DNA from: Spirochaetaceae bacterium
Lineage (GTDB): Bacteria > Spirochaetota > Spirochaetia > SZUA-6 > Fen-1364
DNA: 7,607 bases
Direction of reading: 5' to 3'
NCBI GenBank assembly: GCA_003141795.1
Contig: PLNO01000348.1
Span: forward strand, 4,339 to 11,945
Positions 1 through 7,607 of the stretch are shown here, piece by piece. Under the pieces are notes generated by a model. It searched no databases. It worked only from the letters and a program-made list of their open reading frames with translations, and was not told where the DNA came from. Each line of letters begins with the position of its first letter. The stretch's first letter is position 1. Position numbers and translations under genes: made by a program.

Positions 1-903
<903 letters not shown>

Positions 904-907
<4 letters not shown>

Positions 908-1446
908 GTCAGCTCCTCCACTATGATCTCATTGTTGGTATAGATGCAGATGCCCGCGGCAATATGCAGCGACCTCTCCGCGATGTCGCGTGCGCTGAGC
1001 TCCGAGGCATCGAGGTACGCGCGCGCGGCGGCATAGGCGTAGTTCCCACCGGAGCCGATCGCGATCACCCCTGCATCCGGCTCGATCACGTCACCCGTGC
1101 CGGAGATGAGGAACGTCGCCTTTCGGTCCGCGACGAGGAGCAGAGCCTCGAGCTTACGGAGGATCCGATCCGTCCTCCAGTCCTTGGCGAGCTCCACCGC
1201 CCCACGGGTGATGTCCCCGCCGTATTCCTTGACCTTGCCCTCGAAGCGCTCGAAGAGTGTGAACGCATCCGCCGTGGCGCCGGCAAAACCGACGAGGATC
1301 CTGCCGTCGTAGATCCGCCGTATCTTGCGCGCGTTGGACTTCATGACCGTCTCACCCATCGTCACCTGGCCGTCACCGGCCATGGCCACGGAATCTCCCT
1401 TACGGACCGCGATCACCGTCGTGCTTCGAATCTTCTCACTCTGCAT
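904..1446 (-). CDS. hslV: HslV (ClpQ), threonine peptidase subunit of HslUV
   Basis: This is the proteolytic subunit of the HslUV complex, a proteasome-beta-like N-terminal nucleophile hydrolase that assembles as two stacked hexamers. The protein has 180 residues, a normal length. The catalytic nucleophile is Thr9 in the motif TTVIAV, after an 8-residue leader MQSEKIRS that must be removed. The equivalent of mature Lys33 is Lys41 (ARK), and the equivalent of mature Asp17 is Asp25 (AGDGQ). Also visible are [44 protein letters not shown] and [15 protein letters not shown], and a CIYTNN ending typical of the family. The ATG at 1446 has AGGAGG 10 nt upstream and overlaps the end of xerC by 11 bp. 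The TGA overlaps the hslU start, which suggests coupled synthesis of the two partners. From memory the sequence is close to Borrelia HslV. Confidence 0.98.
913..919 (-). promoter_or_regulatory. Ribosome binding site of hslU
   Basis: On the minus strand GGAGGAG stands 5 nt before the ATG at 907, inside the last codons of hslV. It is the strongest Shine-Dalgarno match in the window and decides the hslU start over the in-frame Met 12 codons later. Confidence 0.8.
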
Positions 1447-2371
1447 GGGGATGCGCCCTCCTGTAGACGCTTTTCAGCTTTTCCATGCCCACGTGGGTGT
1501 ACACCTGGGTCGTCGAAAGGCTCGCATGGCCGAGCAGCTCCTGCACGGCGCGGATGTCGGCGCCCCTGTCCAGCAGGTGCGTCGCGAAAGAATGGCGGAA
1601 GGTGTGCGGGGTGACCTTCTTCCCGAGGTTTGCCCGGGAGAGATACTCTCCGAGGATGAACCGCACGCCCCTGTCAGTGATCCGGCCGCCGCGCTGATTT
1701 GTGAACAGCGCCCGGGCGGAGTCGGGTCCCCGCTCGTCCGCGGAGCCCGGCTTCCGCGCGTGCAGGGGCCGCAGCGCCATGTAGGATCTGAGCGCCTCCA
1801 CCGCAGCCGCGCCGAGAAACACGTTGCGCTCCTTGGCACCCTTGCCCATGACAATGGCCGAGTGGTTTTTCAAATCAACGTCGGAGAGGTCGAGCGCCAC
1901 GAGCTCCGAGATACGGCAGCCGGTGGAGTACAGCGTTTCAAGCACCGCTCTGTCCCGCATCTTCCAGAACTCTTCGCCGTCCGCGCAGGGCTCGTTGCTG
2001 GGCATCTCCACGAGCCGGGCCATCTCTTCTTCGAACAGGAAGGAAGGGAGCCGCTTTTCCGTGCGGAGGCTGCGGATCTCCGCGAAGGGGTTGGAGCTGA
2101 TCCGTCCGCGGCGCTCCATGTAGCGGTACCACCCCCGCACGCCCGAGACCATCCTGTTCACCGAGCGCGGGGAGAGTCCCTCGTGGCTCAGCCATGCGAC
2201 GAAGCCGCGCGCATCAGCGACGCCTGCTGACTCCGGGCTCACGTCCCGCTCGTGGAGGTACGTCTCGAACTTCTCCAGGTCCTTTCCATAGGATTCCAGG
2301 GTATGAGGGGACAATTTGCGCACGCCGCCCAGGTAGGCCAGGTATTCGTCACGCATCGGACGCCTCATCAT
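1436..2371 (-). CDS. xerC: XerC-type tyrosine site-specific recombinase
   Basis: This recombinase is expected to pair with an XerD partner and cut one strand at the chromosomal dif site to resolve chromosome dimers. The protein has 311 residues. An N-terminal SAM-like core-binding domain (about 7-95) contains [16 protein letters not shown]. The catalytic domain follows with the full set: Arg153 (GCRISEL), Lys177 (GKGAKER), His256 and Arg259 (HTFRHSF), His282 (ELLGH) and nucleophile Tyr291 (TQVYTH). The ending [11 protein letters not shown] resembles XerC/CodV rather than XerD. The reading frame stays open upstream into topA as far as 2629, but that part has no recombinase character. I place the start at 2371 because AGGAG lies 9 nt upstream; ATGs at 2368 and 2356 are alternatives. 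It overlaps topA by 23 bp and hslV by 11 bp. The position before hslVU matches codV of Bacillus. Confidence 0.94.
   Translation of the reverse strand: MMRRPMRDEYLAYLGGVRKLSPHTLESYGKDLEKFETYLHERDVSPESAGVADARGFVAWLSHEGLSPRSVNRMVSGVRGWYRYMERRGRISSNPFAEIRSLRTEKRLPSFLFEEEMARLVEMPSNEPCADGEEFWKMRDRAVLETLYSTGCRISELVALDLSDVDLKNHSAIVMGKGAKERNVFLGAAAVEALRSYMALRPLHARKPGSADERGPDSARALFTNQRGGRITDRGVRFILGEYLSRANLGKKVTPHTFRHSFATHLLDRGADIRAVQELLGHASLSTTQVYTHVGMEKLKSVYRRAHPHAE
1457..1462 (-). promoter_or_regulatory. Ribosome binding site of hslV
   Basis: AGGAGG on the minus strand lies 10 nt before the ATG at 1446, within the 3' end of xerC. It supports the start that gives the 8-residue leader. No other ATG, GTG or TTG start lies between this ATG and the catalytic Thr codon. 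Confidence 0.75.
1527..1548. repeat. 22-bp direct repeat, xerC copy
   Basis: This stretch is identical to 5828-5849 in xerD. Both encode the conserved VQELLGHA/S segment around the second catalytic His, so shared ancestry and protein constraint are enough to explain it. Confidence 0.7.
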
Positions 2372-4628
2372 CGGCGGTCGCTCCTGGCGACATTCTTCCG
2401 GTTGCGGGCGACGGGGTTGCCACGGGTGCGGCTGCGTCCTCAGCCTCCTGCTCCGCGCCCTTGGTGTGCAGGTAATCGCAGGCGGGGTTGATGCAGGACT
2501 TGTACATCCCGTGCTGGCGGTCCTCCTTCTCCACGAGGAACCAGCCGCACTTCGGGCAATTCGAGTCGGTCGGCTTGAAATACGTGACGAAGTCGCATGT
2601 CGGGTAGTTCGTACAGCCGTAGAACTCACGTCCCCGGCCGCGCTTGCGCTTGCGCGCCACGATCTGCCCTCCGCAGTCGGGCCGCGGGCATGTGGCGAGC
2701 GGAACGGGCTTCGTGTTCTTGCACTCGGGGAATCCGGTGCACGCGAGGAAAAACCCGTAGCGGCCGAGCTTCTTCACCATGGGTCTGCCGCAGATTTCGC
2801 AGACCACGTCGGTCTTTTCGTCCATGACGCCCTTCACGGATTCGAGGGTCTCCTCCACGGAGCTCACCTTCGCCTGGAAGGGGCCGAAGAAGTCCTTGAT
2901 CATGATGTGCCAGTCCTCTTTGCCCTCCTCCACTCCGTCGAGGCGCAGCTCCATGCCGGCGGTGAAGCTCGGGTCGAGAAGCTCGGGAAAGGACTTGCTC
3001 AGCATGTCGTTGATGATCTTGCCGAGGACCGTGGGTATGAGCTGACGCGACTTGCGCACGACGTAGTAGCGGTCCAGCAGCACGGAGATGATGGGCGCAT
3101 AGGTGGACGGACGGCCGATCCCCTTCTCTTCCAGCGTCTTGACGATCGTGGCGTCCGTGAACCGGGGCGGGCCCATCGTGAAGTGCTGCTCGGGGTGGAG
3201 GATTACGAGCTCCACGGCCTCTCCGGCTTCGAATGCGGGGAGCGCTTTCGTCTGCTCCTTCGCGGCCAGGAGGGACAGCGCGCGCTGGAACCCTTTCTCC
3301 ACGACCTTCGTGCTGGAGGCGCGGAACAGGTAGTCCCCAGCCGCGAAATCCACCGTTGTCGTGCTCGCCTTCGAAGGGCCCATCTGGGAGGAGACGAACC
3401 GTTCCCAGACGATCGAGTAGAGGCGGAACTCCTCCGAGGTGAGGTGCGGCTTGAGCTCCGCGGGCGTGCGCGTCACGTAGGTGGGACGGATGGCCTCGTG
3501 GGCGTCCTGCGCGCCCTTGCCCTGAGCGTAGACGTTGGGTGTCTCCGGCAGATCGCCGGGGTACTGCTTCTCGATGAACTCGCGCACTTCGGCGATGGCC
3601 GTCTCTGAGATGCGGGTGGAATCCGTACGCATGTAGGTGATCAGACCAAGCCGTTCCGAGCCGATGTTCACGCCCTCGTAGAGGCCCTGGGCGATCTGCA
3701 TGGTCTTGCGCGCGGTAAAACCGAACCTGTTAGCCGCCGTCTGCTGCAGGGTGGAGGTCGTGAACGGAGCCCGCGGCCGCGACATCTTCTCCGTGACCTT
3801 CACCTCCACGACGCTGAAGCTCTCCCCTTCCAGCGCCTTCACGCAATCCTGCGTGGACTGTTCGGAGGTGAGCTCAGGCTTCTGTCCGGCGATCGCGACG
3901 AGCTGGGCAAGGAACGTGTGCTTGCCCTTTCGCAGCTCGGCATCGAGGCTCCAGTACTCCTCCGGAAGGAACGCCTCGATCTCCGCCTCACGCTCGCAGA
4001 TCATGCGCAGCGCGACCGATTGCACGCGCCCCGCCGACAGCCCGTTCTTCACCTTCTTCCACAGGAGGGGCGAGAGGTAGTAGCCCACGATCCGGTCCAG
4101 GACCCTGCGCGCCTTCTGTGCGTTCACCTTCGACATGTCGATGGTTCCGGGGTGGGCTACGGCCTCCCGGATCGCCTTCGGGGTGATCTCGTTGAACGTG
4201 ATGCGCTGGAACTCCAAGGGGTTTTTACCGCCCTGTAATGCATTCCTCAGGTGGAAGGAGATGGCCTCCCCCTCGCGGTCATTATCCGATGCGAGCATGA
4301 CCGTGTCCGCCTTGCGCGCCTTCTGCTTCAGCTCCTTGAGGATCTTCGCCTTGCCCCTCACCGTGATGTACTCGGGCTCGAAGGTGTTCTCCACGTCGAT
4401 GGCGAGCCGGGATTTGGGGAGATCGATGAGGTGCCCCATGGATGCGGCCACCGTGTAGCCCTTGCCCAGGTACTTCTCTATGGTCTTGCCCTTTGCGGGA
4501 GACTCGACGATGAGGAGGACCTGCTTCTTCGCGCGCGACGGGGTCTTGGACCTGGGCTTTGCCGTCTTTCTCGCGGCCGGCTTCTTGTCGGGCACCTCGG
4601 GCGTGCGCGGGTTGTCGTCTTGCATCAT
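2349..4628 (-). CDS. topA: DNA topoisomerase I (type IA), with three C-terminal zinc ribbons
   Basis: This enzyme relaxes negatively supercoiled DNA by cutting and passing one strand through a 5'-phosphotyrosine link. The protein has 759 residues. A Lys/Arg/Pro-rich tail (about 14-36) precedes the Toprim domain, which has Glu42 in VESPAKGKT and the metal site D115-x-D117-x-E119 (ASDNDREGEA). The catalytic tyrosine is Tyr332 in GLITYMRTDST, with Arg334 beside it. HEAIRPT at 376-382 and EKGIGRPSTYA at 501-511 are further family signatures. Three Cys4 zinc ribbons follow: C610/C613/C630/C636, C647/C652/C672/C678 and C691/C694/C712/C717. The last 36 or so residues are Ala/Glu/Pro-rich and probably disordered. 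The start is one of two adjacent ATGs: 4628 overlaps the dprA stop as ATGA, while 4625 is better spaced (6 nt) from GGAG at 4632-4635. It is probably coupled to dprA. Confidence 0.98.
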   Translation of the reverse strand: MMQDDNPRTPEVPDKKPAARKTAKPRSKTPSRAKKQVLLIVESPAKGKTIEKYLGKGYTVAASMGHLIDLPKSRLAIDVENTFEPEYITVRGKAKILKELKQKARKADTVMLASDNDREGEAISFHLRNALQGGKNPLEFQRITFNEITPKAIREAVAHPGTIDMSKVNAQKARRVLDRIVGYYLSPLLWKKVKNGLSAGRVQSVALRMICEREAEIEAFLPEEYWSLDAELRKGKHTFLAQLVAIAGQKPELTSEQSTQDCVKALEGESFSVVEVKVTEKMSRPRAPFTTSTLQQTAANRFGFTARKTMQIAQGLYEGVNIGSERLGLITYMRTDSTRISETAIAEVREFIEKQYPGDLPETPNVYAQGKGAQDAHEAIRPTYVTRTPAELKPHLTSEEFRLYSIVWERFVSSQMGPSKASTTTVDFAAGDYLFRASSTKVVEKGFQRALSLLAAKEQTKALPAFEAGEAVELVILHPEQHFTMGPPRFTDATIVKTLEEKGIGRPSTYAPIISVLLDRYYVVRKSRQLIPTVLGKIINDMLSKSFPELLDPSFTAGMELRLDGVEEGKEDWHIMIKDFFGPFQAKVSSVEETLESVKGVMDEKTDVVCEICGRPMVKKLGRYGFFLACTGFPECKNTKPVPLATCPRPDCGGQIVARKRKRGRGREFYGCTNYPTCDFVTYFKPTDSNCPKCGWFLVEKEDRQHGMYKSCINPACDYLHTKGAEQEAEDAAAPVATPSPATGRMSPGATADDEASDA
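2381..2385 (-). promoter_or_regulatory. Ribosome binding site of xerC
   Basis: AGGAG on the minus strand, 9 nt before the ATG at 2371 and inside the end of topA. It favours 2371 over the upstream open frame. A weaker GAGG before the ATG at 2356 would give a protein five residues shorter. Confidence 0.55.
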
Positions 4629-5668
4629 GTTCTCCAGTATGTTTCCCCGCCCCGCAGGGCGCAGGTGCCGTCTATCTCATGCCTCAGCATGGAAGCGAGC
4701 CGTTCCCCCTCCGGGGCAGGCTCGTCGTACAAGGGCTCGGCGGACGACCGCGCGCTCATGCCCCAATCGTGCAGAAGATCGGCGGCGCCCTCGATCACGG
4801 GCGCCCCCGATTCGGCGAGTCGCGCCGTTCCCGCCCCCGCGCTGCCGATGATGCCGGCCGCGTGCACCCAGAGGTCGCGGCCCTGGTCAAGCGCGTATTC
4901 CGCGGTGATCAGCGCGCCCGAGCGCTCGGGCGCCTGCACGACCACCACCGACCTGCACAGCCCGCTGATGATCCTGTTGCGGGCGGGGAAGTGGTACGAA
5001 AGAGGCGGCACGCCCGGCGGGTATTCGCTCACGATGGCGCCCCCCCGCGACAGGATGGCGGTGCCGGTTGCACGGCTGGAAACGGGGTAGATCTGGTCGA
5101 TGCCATTGCCCAGAACCGCAACGGACCTCCCTCCGGCTTCGACGCACCCTTCGTGCGCCTCGGTGTCGATGCCGCGCGCGAGCCCGGAAACGACGCCGAT
5201 TCCCTCCCGTCCGAGGTCGAATCCCAGACGGAAGGCCGCCTGCCGCGCCGCCCCCGTGGGAAAACGCGTCCCAACGACCCCTGCCAAGGGGACCCCGCTG
5301 TCAGGGAGAGTTCCGCGAAGAAAAAGTGTCACGGGCGGGTCGAAAATTTCGCGAAGCTGCGGTGGGTACGTCGAATCCCAGTAAAAGATGCTCTCCACGC
5401 CCCCGTCGGTCAAGCTTTTTTGCGCAGCCTCCGCAGAGGCCAGGATTTGCGCAGGATGCCAGAGGGAGGTGGAAAGCCTCCGCCCGATCATCCGGGCGAT
5501 GTCCGCAAGGGACAGGGAGAACAGGCGGGAAGGCCCACCGAGTGACTGCACGAGGAGGAGCTTCTCCCGAGGCCGGAGGAACTCCACATGGGAGAGCCCG
5601 AGCAGGCAGAGCCGATCGTGTGTGTTCATGTCAAGTGACAATGGGCGGATCCGATGCGCGGCTTTCAT
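4625..5668 (-). CDS. dprA: DprA/Smf-family DNA-processing protein
   Basis: DprA proteins bind single-stranded DNA and load RecA, chiefly during natural transformation; many bacteria not known to be competent also keep the gene. The protein has 347 residues. A helical N-terminal part (about 15-65, LLGLSHVEFLRPREKLLLVQSLGG) is followed by the Rossmann-like DprA domain (about 95-300). Family motifs seen: VVGTRFPT at 131-138, SGLARGIDTEAH at 161-172, AVLGNGIDQIYP at 184-195, SEYPPG at 214-219, FPARNRIISGL at 227-237 and RSGALITAEYALDQGRD at 249-265. Two departures from the usual pattern are VVQA where VVEA is common, and HAAGI where VPG is common. No winged-helix C-terminal domain is apparent. 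The ATG at 5668 has GGAG 8 nt upstream and shares ATGA with the xerD stop. Met14 has no ribosome site. Confidence 0.96.
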   Translation of the reverse strand: MKAAHRIRPLSLDMNTHDRLCLLGLSHVEFLRPREKLLLVQSLGGPSRLFSLSLADIARMIGRRLSTSLWHPAQILASAEAAQKSLTDGGVESIFYWDSTYPPQLREIFDPPVTLFLRGTLPDSGVPLAGVVGTRFPTGAARQAAFRLGFDLGREGIGVVSGLARGIDTEAHEGCVEAGGRSVAVLGNGIDQIYPVSSRATGTAILSRGGAIVSEYPPGVPPLSYHFPARNRIISGLCRSVVVVQAPERSGALITAEYALDQGRDLWVHAAGIIGSAGAGTARLAESGAPVIEGAADLLHDWGMSARSSAEPLYDEPAPEGERLASMLRHEIDGTCALRGGETYWRT

Positions 5669-6654
5669 CCCTTGTGCTCCGTACCTGAAACCCCGCCGTG
5701 CGTGTCGCCCCGTGGGCTACCGCCGCGCTCCGCGCCGCTGTCGCCCCTTGGATGGAACTCCGCATGGGTGCGCTTCAAGACCTCCTGGCTCACGTGCGTG
5801 TATATCTGCGTTGTACCGATGTCGGCGTGGCCGAGCAGCTCCTGCACGGAGCGCAGGTCCGCCCCGCCTTCCAGCAGGTGTGTCGCAAAGGAGTGGCGCA
5901 GCGTGTGCACCTTCCCCTCCACGCCCGAACGCTCGGCAAGCCTCTTGAAGTTCTTCCAGACCGTCTTGCGGGAGAGCATGCGTCCGCCCTTGCCGAGGAA
6001 AAGCGCGTTCACCGGCCGTCGGCCGGCGAGTGCGGGCCGGGCATCCGCAAGATAGTGCTCGATCTCCTTGCGCGCCCGGTTTCCCAGCGGCACCATCCTC
6101 TCCCGACCGCCCTTGCCGAGCACACGGATGGCCCCTTCCCGCAGCGACACGCAGTCGACGGTCATCCGCACCGCCTCGGTCACGCGCAGGCCGCAGGAGT
6201 AGATCGTCTCGAAAAGCGCCCGGTCGCGAATTCCCAGTACCTGCGAGGGGTCGCATGCATCGAGCAGACGGTCGATGTCCTCCGCCGGCAGGTAGCGCGG
6301 GATGCGCATCGTCACGCGCGTGCCGTCGACGAGGCGCGCGGGGTTCGTGACGGCGAGCCCTTCGAGCACGAGGAACTGGTAGAACGACCTCATCGCCGAG
6401 GACGACTTGGCGAGGGTCCGCGGATCGATATTCTCCACCTTTCGGTGCAGCAGATAGTCGCTGACGTCGTCGGGGCCCGCATCGAGTGCATCCTTGCCCT
6501 GCTCACGCACGAACGCGACGAAGGCTCGTGCCTCCGTCGTGTAGGTGGCCACGGTGGTCGGGGACAGACGGCGTTCCGCGATGAGGTACTCCGCGAAACG
6601 CGTCAGATTGTCCCTGTCATGATCCGTACCGTGATCAGCGCTACGAGCTTCCAT
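5665..6654 (-). CDS. xerD: XerD-type tyrosine site-specific recombinase
   Basis: This is a tyrosine recombinase, expected to be the second partner in Xer resolution of chromosome dimers at dif. The protein has 329 residues. The N-terminal core-binding domain (about 16-108) contains FAEYLIAERRLSPTTVATY. The catalytic set is complete: Arg157 (GLRVTE), Lys181 (GKGGRER), His250 and Arg253 (HTLRHSF), His276 (ELLGH) and nucleophile Tyr285 (TQIYTH). The block ending in EFHPRG is closest to XerD/RipX as I remember those sequences, which is why I call it XerD rather than a second XerC. About 26 Gly/Arg/Ser-rich residues follow, beyond the usual family end. The start lies 13 bp after the ftsZ stop with only a weak GGCGGA before it; there is no nearby alternative. 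It overlaps dprA by 4 bp. It could instead be a lineage-specific recombinase that has lost its Xer role, but the intact active site and location make that less likely. Confidence 0.92.
   Translation of the reverse strand: MEARSADHGTDHDRDNLTRFAEYLIAERRLSPTTVATYTTEARAFVAFVREQGKDALDAGPDDVSDYLLHRKVENIDPRTLAKSSSAMRSFYQFLVLEGLAVTNPARLVDGTRVTMRIPRYLPAEDIDRLLDACDPSQVLGIRDRALFETIYSCGLRVTEAVRMTVDCVSLREGAIRVLGKGGRERMVPLGNRARKEIEHYLADARPALAGRRPVNALFLGKGGRMLSRKTVWKNFKRLAERSGVEGKVHTLRHSFATHLLEGGADLRSVQELLGHADIGTTQIYTHVSQEVLKRTHAEFHPRGDSGAERGGSPRGDTHGGVSGTEHKG
5677..5680 (-). promoter_or_regulatory. Ribosome binding site of dprA
   Basis: GGAG on the minus strand, 8 nt before the ATG at 5668 and inside the last codons of xerD. 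The in-frame Met14 (at 5629) has no purine-rich stretch ahead of it, so this site favours the longer protein. Confidence 0.5.
5828..5849. repeat. 22-bp direct repeat, xerD copy
   Basis: Identical to 1527-1548 and in the same orientation. The two copies are 4.3 kb apart and flank dprA and topA. Confidence 0.7.
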
Positions 6655-6667
6655 CAGCGTCCGCCCG

Positions 6668-7607
6668 TCAATCCTTCTGTCCGAGGATGCGTTTCTCCCT
6701 CAGGACCGTGGGAACGCTCAAGTCCGCTTCCCGCGAGTTCCTCCCCAGGAGGAAGTCTTCGGGATGCTTGCGGGTGCCCGCCTTGCCCATCGTGGCCCAT
6801 TCCTCGTACGGGATGACCTCGGGCTCGGAGGCCTCGGGCTGTACTGCCACCGGCTGCGGCTTCTCGGCGTCGAACCCCGTGGCGATGACGGTGACGCGCA
6901 GACGGTCGTTCATCGATTCGACGATCGAGGTGCCCGCGATGATCAGCGCGTCGTCGTCCGCGTTCGCCGTGATGATCTTCAGCACTTCCTCGTACTCGGA
7001 GAGGCTGAAATCGAATCCACCGGTGACGTTCACGAGGATGCCCTTCGCCCCTTCGACGCGCGCATCCTCGAGCAGCGGGTTGTTGATCGCGTTCGTGGCG
7101 GCGTCAGTGGCGCGGTTCTCCCCCGAGCCGATGCCGATTCCCATCAGGGCGTCGCCCTTGCCCTTCATGATCGTGCGCACGTCGGCGAAATCGATGTTGA
7201 TCTCACCGGGCTCGGTGATGAGATCGCTTATCCCCTGCACGCCCTGGCGAAGCACCTCGTCGGCCATGAAGAAGGCCTCCCTGATGGGGGTGCGCTTCTC
7301 GGCGATCTTCAACAGGTACTGGTTGGGGATGGTGATGAGGGTGTCCACCTCCTGGCGGAGCCTCTCGATCCCCTCTTCGGCGAGCTGCATCTTGCGCTTG
7401 CCCTCGAAATCGAACGGCTTGGTCACCACGGCCACGGTGAGCGCGCCGAGCTGGCGCGCCACGTGGGCGACCACCGGCGCGGCGCCCGTGCCCGTGCCCC
7501 CGCCCATTCCCGCCGTGATGAAGACCATGTCGGCGCCCTTCAGGAGATTCTGGACGCTCTCCGTGTCCTCCATGGCGGCCTTCTCCCCGATCTCGGGGAT
7601 GCCGCCA
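6668..7607 (-). CDS. ftsZ: Cell division protein FtsZ, 5' end outside window
   Basis: FtsZ is the tubulin-like GTPase that polymerises at mid-cell and recruits the divisome. About 312 codons are visible; the frame stays open to the right edge with [14 protein letters not shown], so roughly the first 70-90 residues are missing. The GTP-binding signature GGGTGTG is at 7484-7504. The T7 loop NIDFAD, whose acidic residues trigger hydrolysis in the neighbouring subunit, is at 7181-7198. The C-terminal activation domain includes [16 protein letters not shown] and IVNVTGG-like ILVNVTGG, ending near IATGF. A linker of about 48 residues follows, and then a terminal peptide, [12 protein letters not shown], in the place of the conserved FtsA-binding tail. 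The protein ends at a TGA 13 bp before xerD, with no terminator between. ftsA is the expected neighbour upstream. Confidence 0.98.
   Translation of the reverse strand, partial: GGIPEIGEKAAMEDTESVQNLLKGADMVFITAGMGGGTGTGAAPVVAHVARQLGALTVAVVTKPFDFEGKRKMQLAEEGIERLRQEVDTLITIPNQYLLKIAEKRTPIREAFFMADEVLRQGVQGISDLITEPGEINIDFADVRTIMKGKGDALMGIGIGSGENRATDAATNAINNPLLEDARVEGAKGILVNVTGGFDFSLSEYEEVLKIITANADDDALIIAGTSIVESMNDRLRVTVIATGFDAEKPQPVAVQPEASEPEVIPYEEWATMGKAGTRKHPEDFLLGRNSREADLSVPTVLREKRILGQKD

Noticed and set aside
2372..2629. Upstream extension of the xerC frame to an ATG at 2629
   Set aside because: The extra 86 residues are Arg/Ser/Thr/Pro-rich, overlap the TopA zinc ribbon coding sequence, and lie before the normal recombinase N-terminus.
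2466..3608. 380-codon open frame on the plus strand opposite topA
   Set aside because: It is antisense to the conserved core and zinc ribbon region of TopA. The product is Leu/Arg/His/Gly-rich with no recognisable domain, as expected from mirrored codons in GC-rich DNA.
4251..5545. Long plus-strand frames opposite the topA start and dprA
   Set aside because: Arg/Pro/Ala-rich translations with no motif and no ribosome site; they cross the junction of two well-supported genes.
6012..6026. Perfect 15-bp palindrome around a single T inside xerD
   Set aside because: It consists almost wholly of CCGG and GGCC blocks, which arise often in GC-rich coding DNA, and no second copy was noticed in the window.
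1436..6654. Tyrosine recombinases as signs of an integron, phage or other mobile element
   Set aside because: Both sit in a housekeeping operon with no attachment-site repeats, cargo genes or change in composition, and their motifs fit the Xer family.
6655..6667. Possible terminator or promoter in the ftsZ-xerD gap
   Set aside because: Thirteen bases with no hairpin and no T run; too short for a promoter with both elements.
5698..6816. 372-codon open frame on the plus strand opposite xerD and the end of ftsZ
   Set aside because: It lies antisense to conserved catalytic motifs of XerD and shows no domain of its own; a shadow frame.
7582..7599. Small inverted repeat near the right edge, inside ftsZ
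   Set aside because: It encodes the conserved PEIGE segment, and the symmetry is explained by codon choice.

Overview
The window is a densely packed stretch of a bacterial chromosome with high GC (about 60-65% by eye). Every real gene lies on the minus strand. Read in the direction of transcription (right to left) the order is ftsZ (5' end outside the window), xerD-type tyrosine recombinase, dprA, topA, xerC-type tyrosine recombinase, hslV, hslU (3' end outside the window). There are no RNA genes, insertion sequences, CRISPR arrays or non-coding gaps. The largest space between genes is 13 bp, between ftsZ and xerD. All other junctions overlap by 4 to 23 bp, and all six visible stop codons are TGA, so this looks like one translationally coupled operon segment.

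Organism: the run dprA-topA-xerC-hslV-hslU is an old conserved block, also known from Bacillus (smf-topA-gid-codV-clpQ-clpY). Having ftsZ directly upstream of the dprA block, and no trmFO/gid between topA and xerC, is the arrangement I recall from spirochaetes (Treponema, Borrelia). The HslV sequence also reads closest to the Borrelia HslV that I remember. I infer a high-GC member of Spirochaetota; this rests on memory of gene order and sequence, not on a search.

How the genes fit together: ftsZ forms the division ring. The two Xer recombinases would resolve chromosome dimers at dif during division. TopA relaxes negative supercoils. DprA handles incoming or recombining single-stranded DNA. 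HslV and HslU form the HslUV (ClpQY) ATP-dependent protease. The segment therefore links cell division, chromosome topology and segregation, and protein quality control.

Nothing here is clearly a previously undescribed system; it is a conserved housekeeping region. The points worth a second look are the two Xer recombinases sharing one operon behind ftsZ, an enlarged acidic insertion in the HslU I domain containing a perfect hairpin, an unusual Gly/Arg-rich tail on XerD, a DprA with an altered Rossmann motif and no obvious winged-helix domain, and the nearly unbroken chain of gene overlaps.
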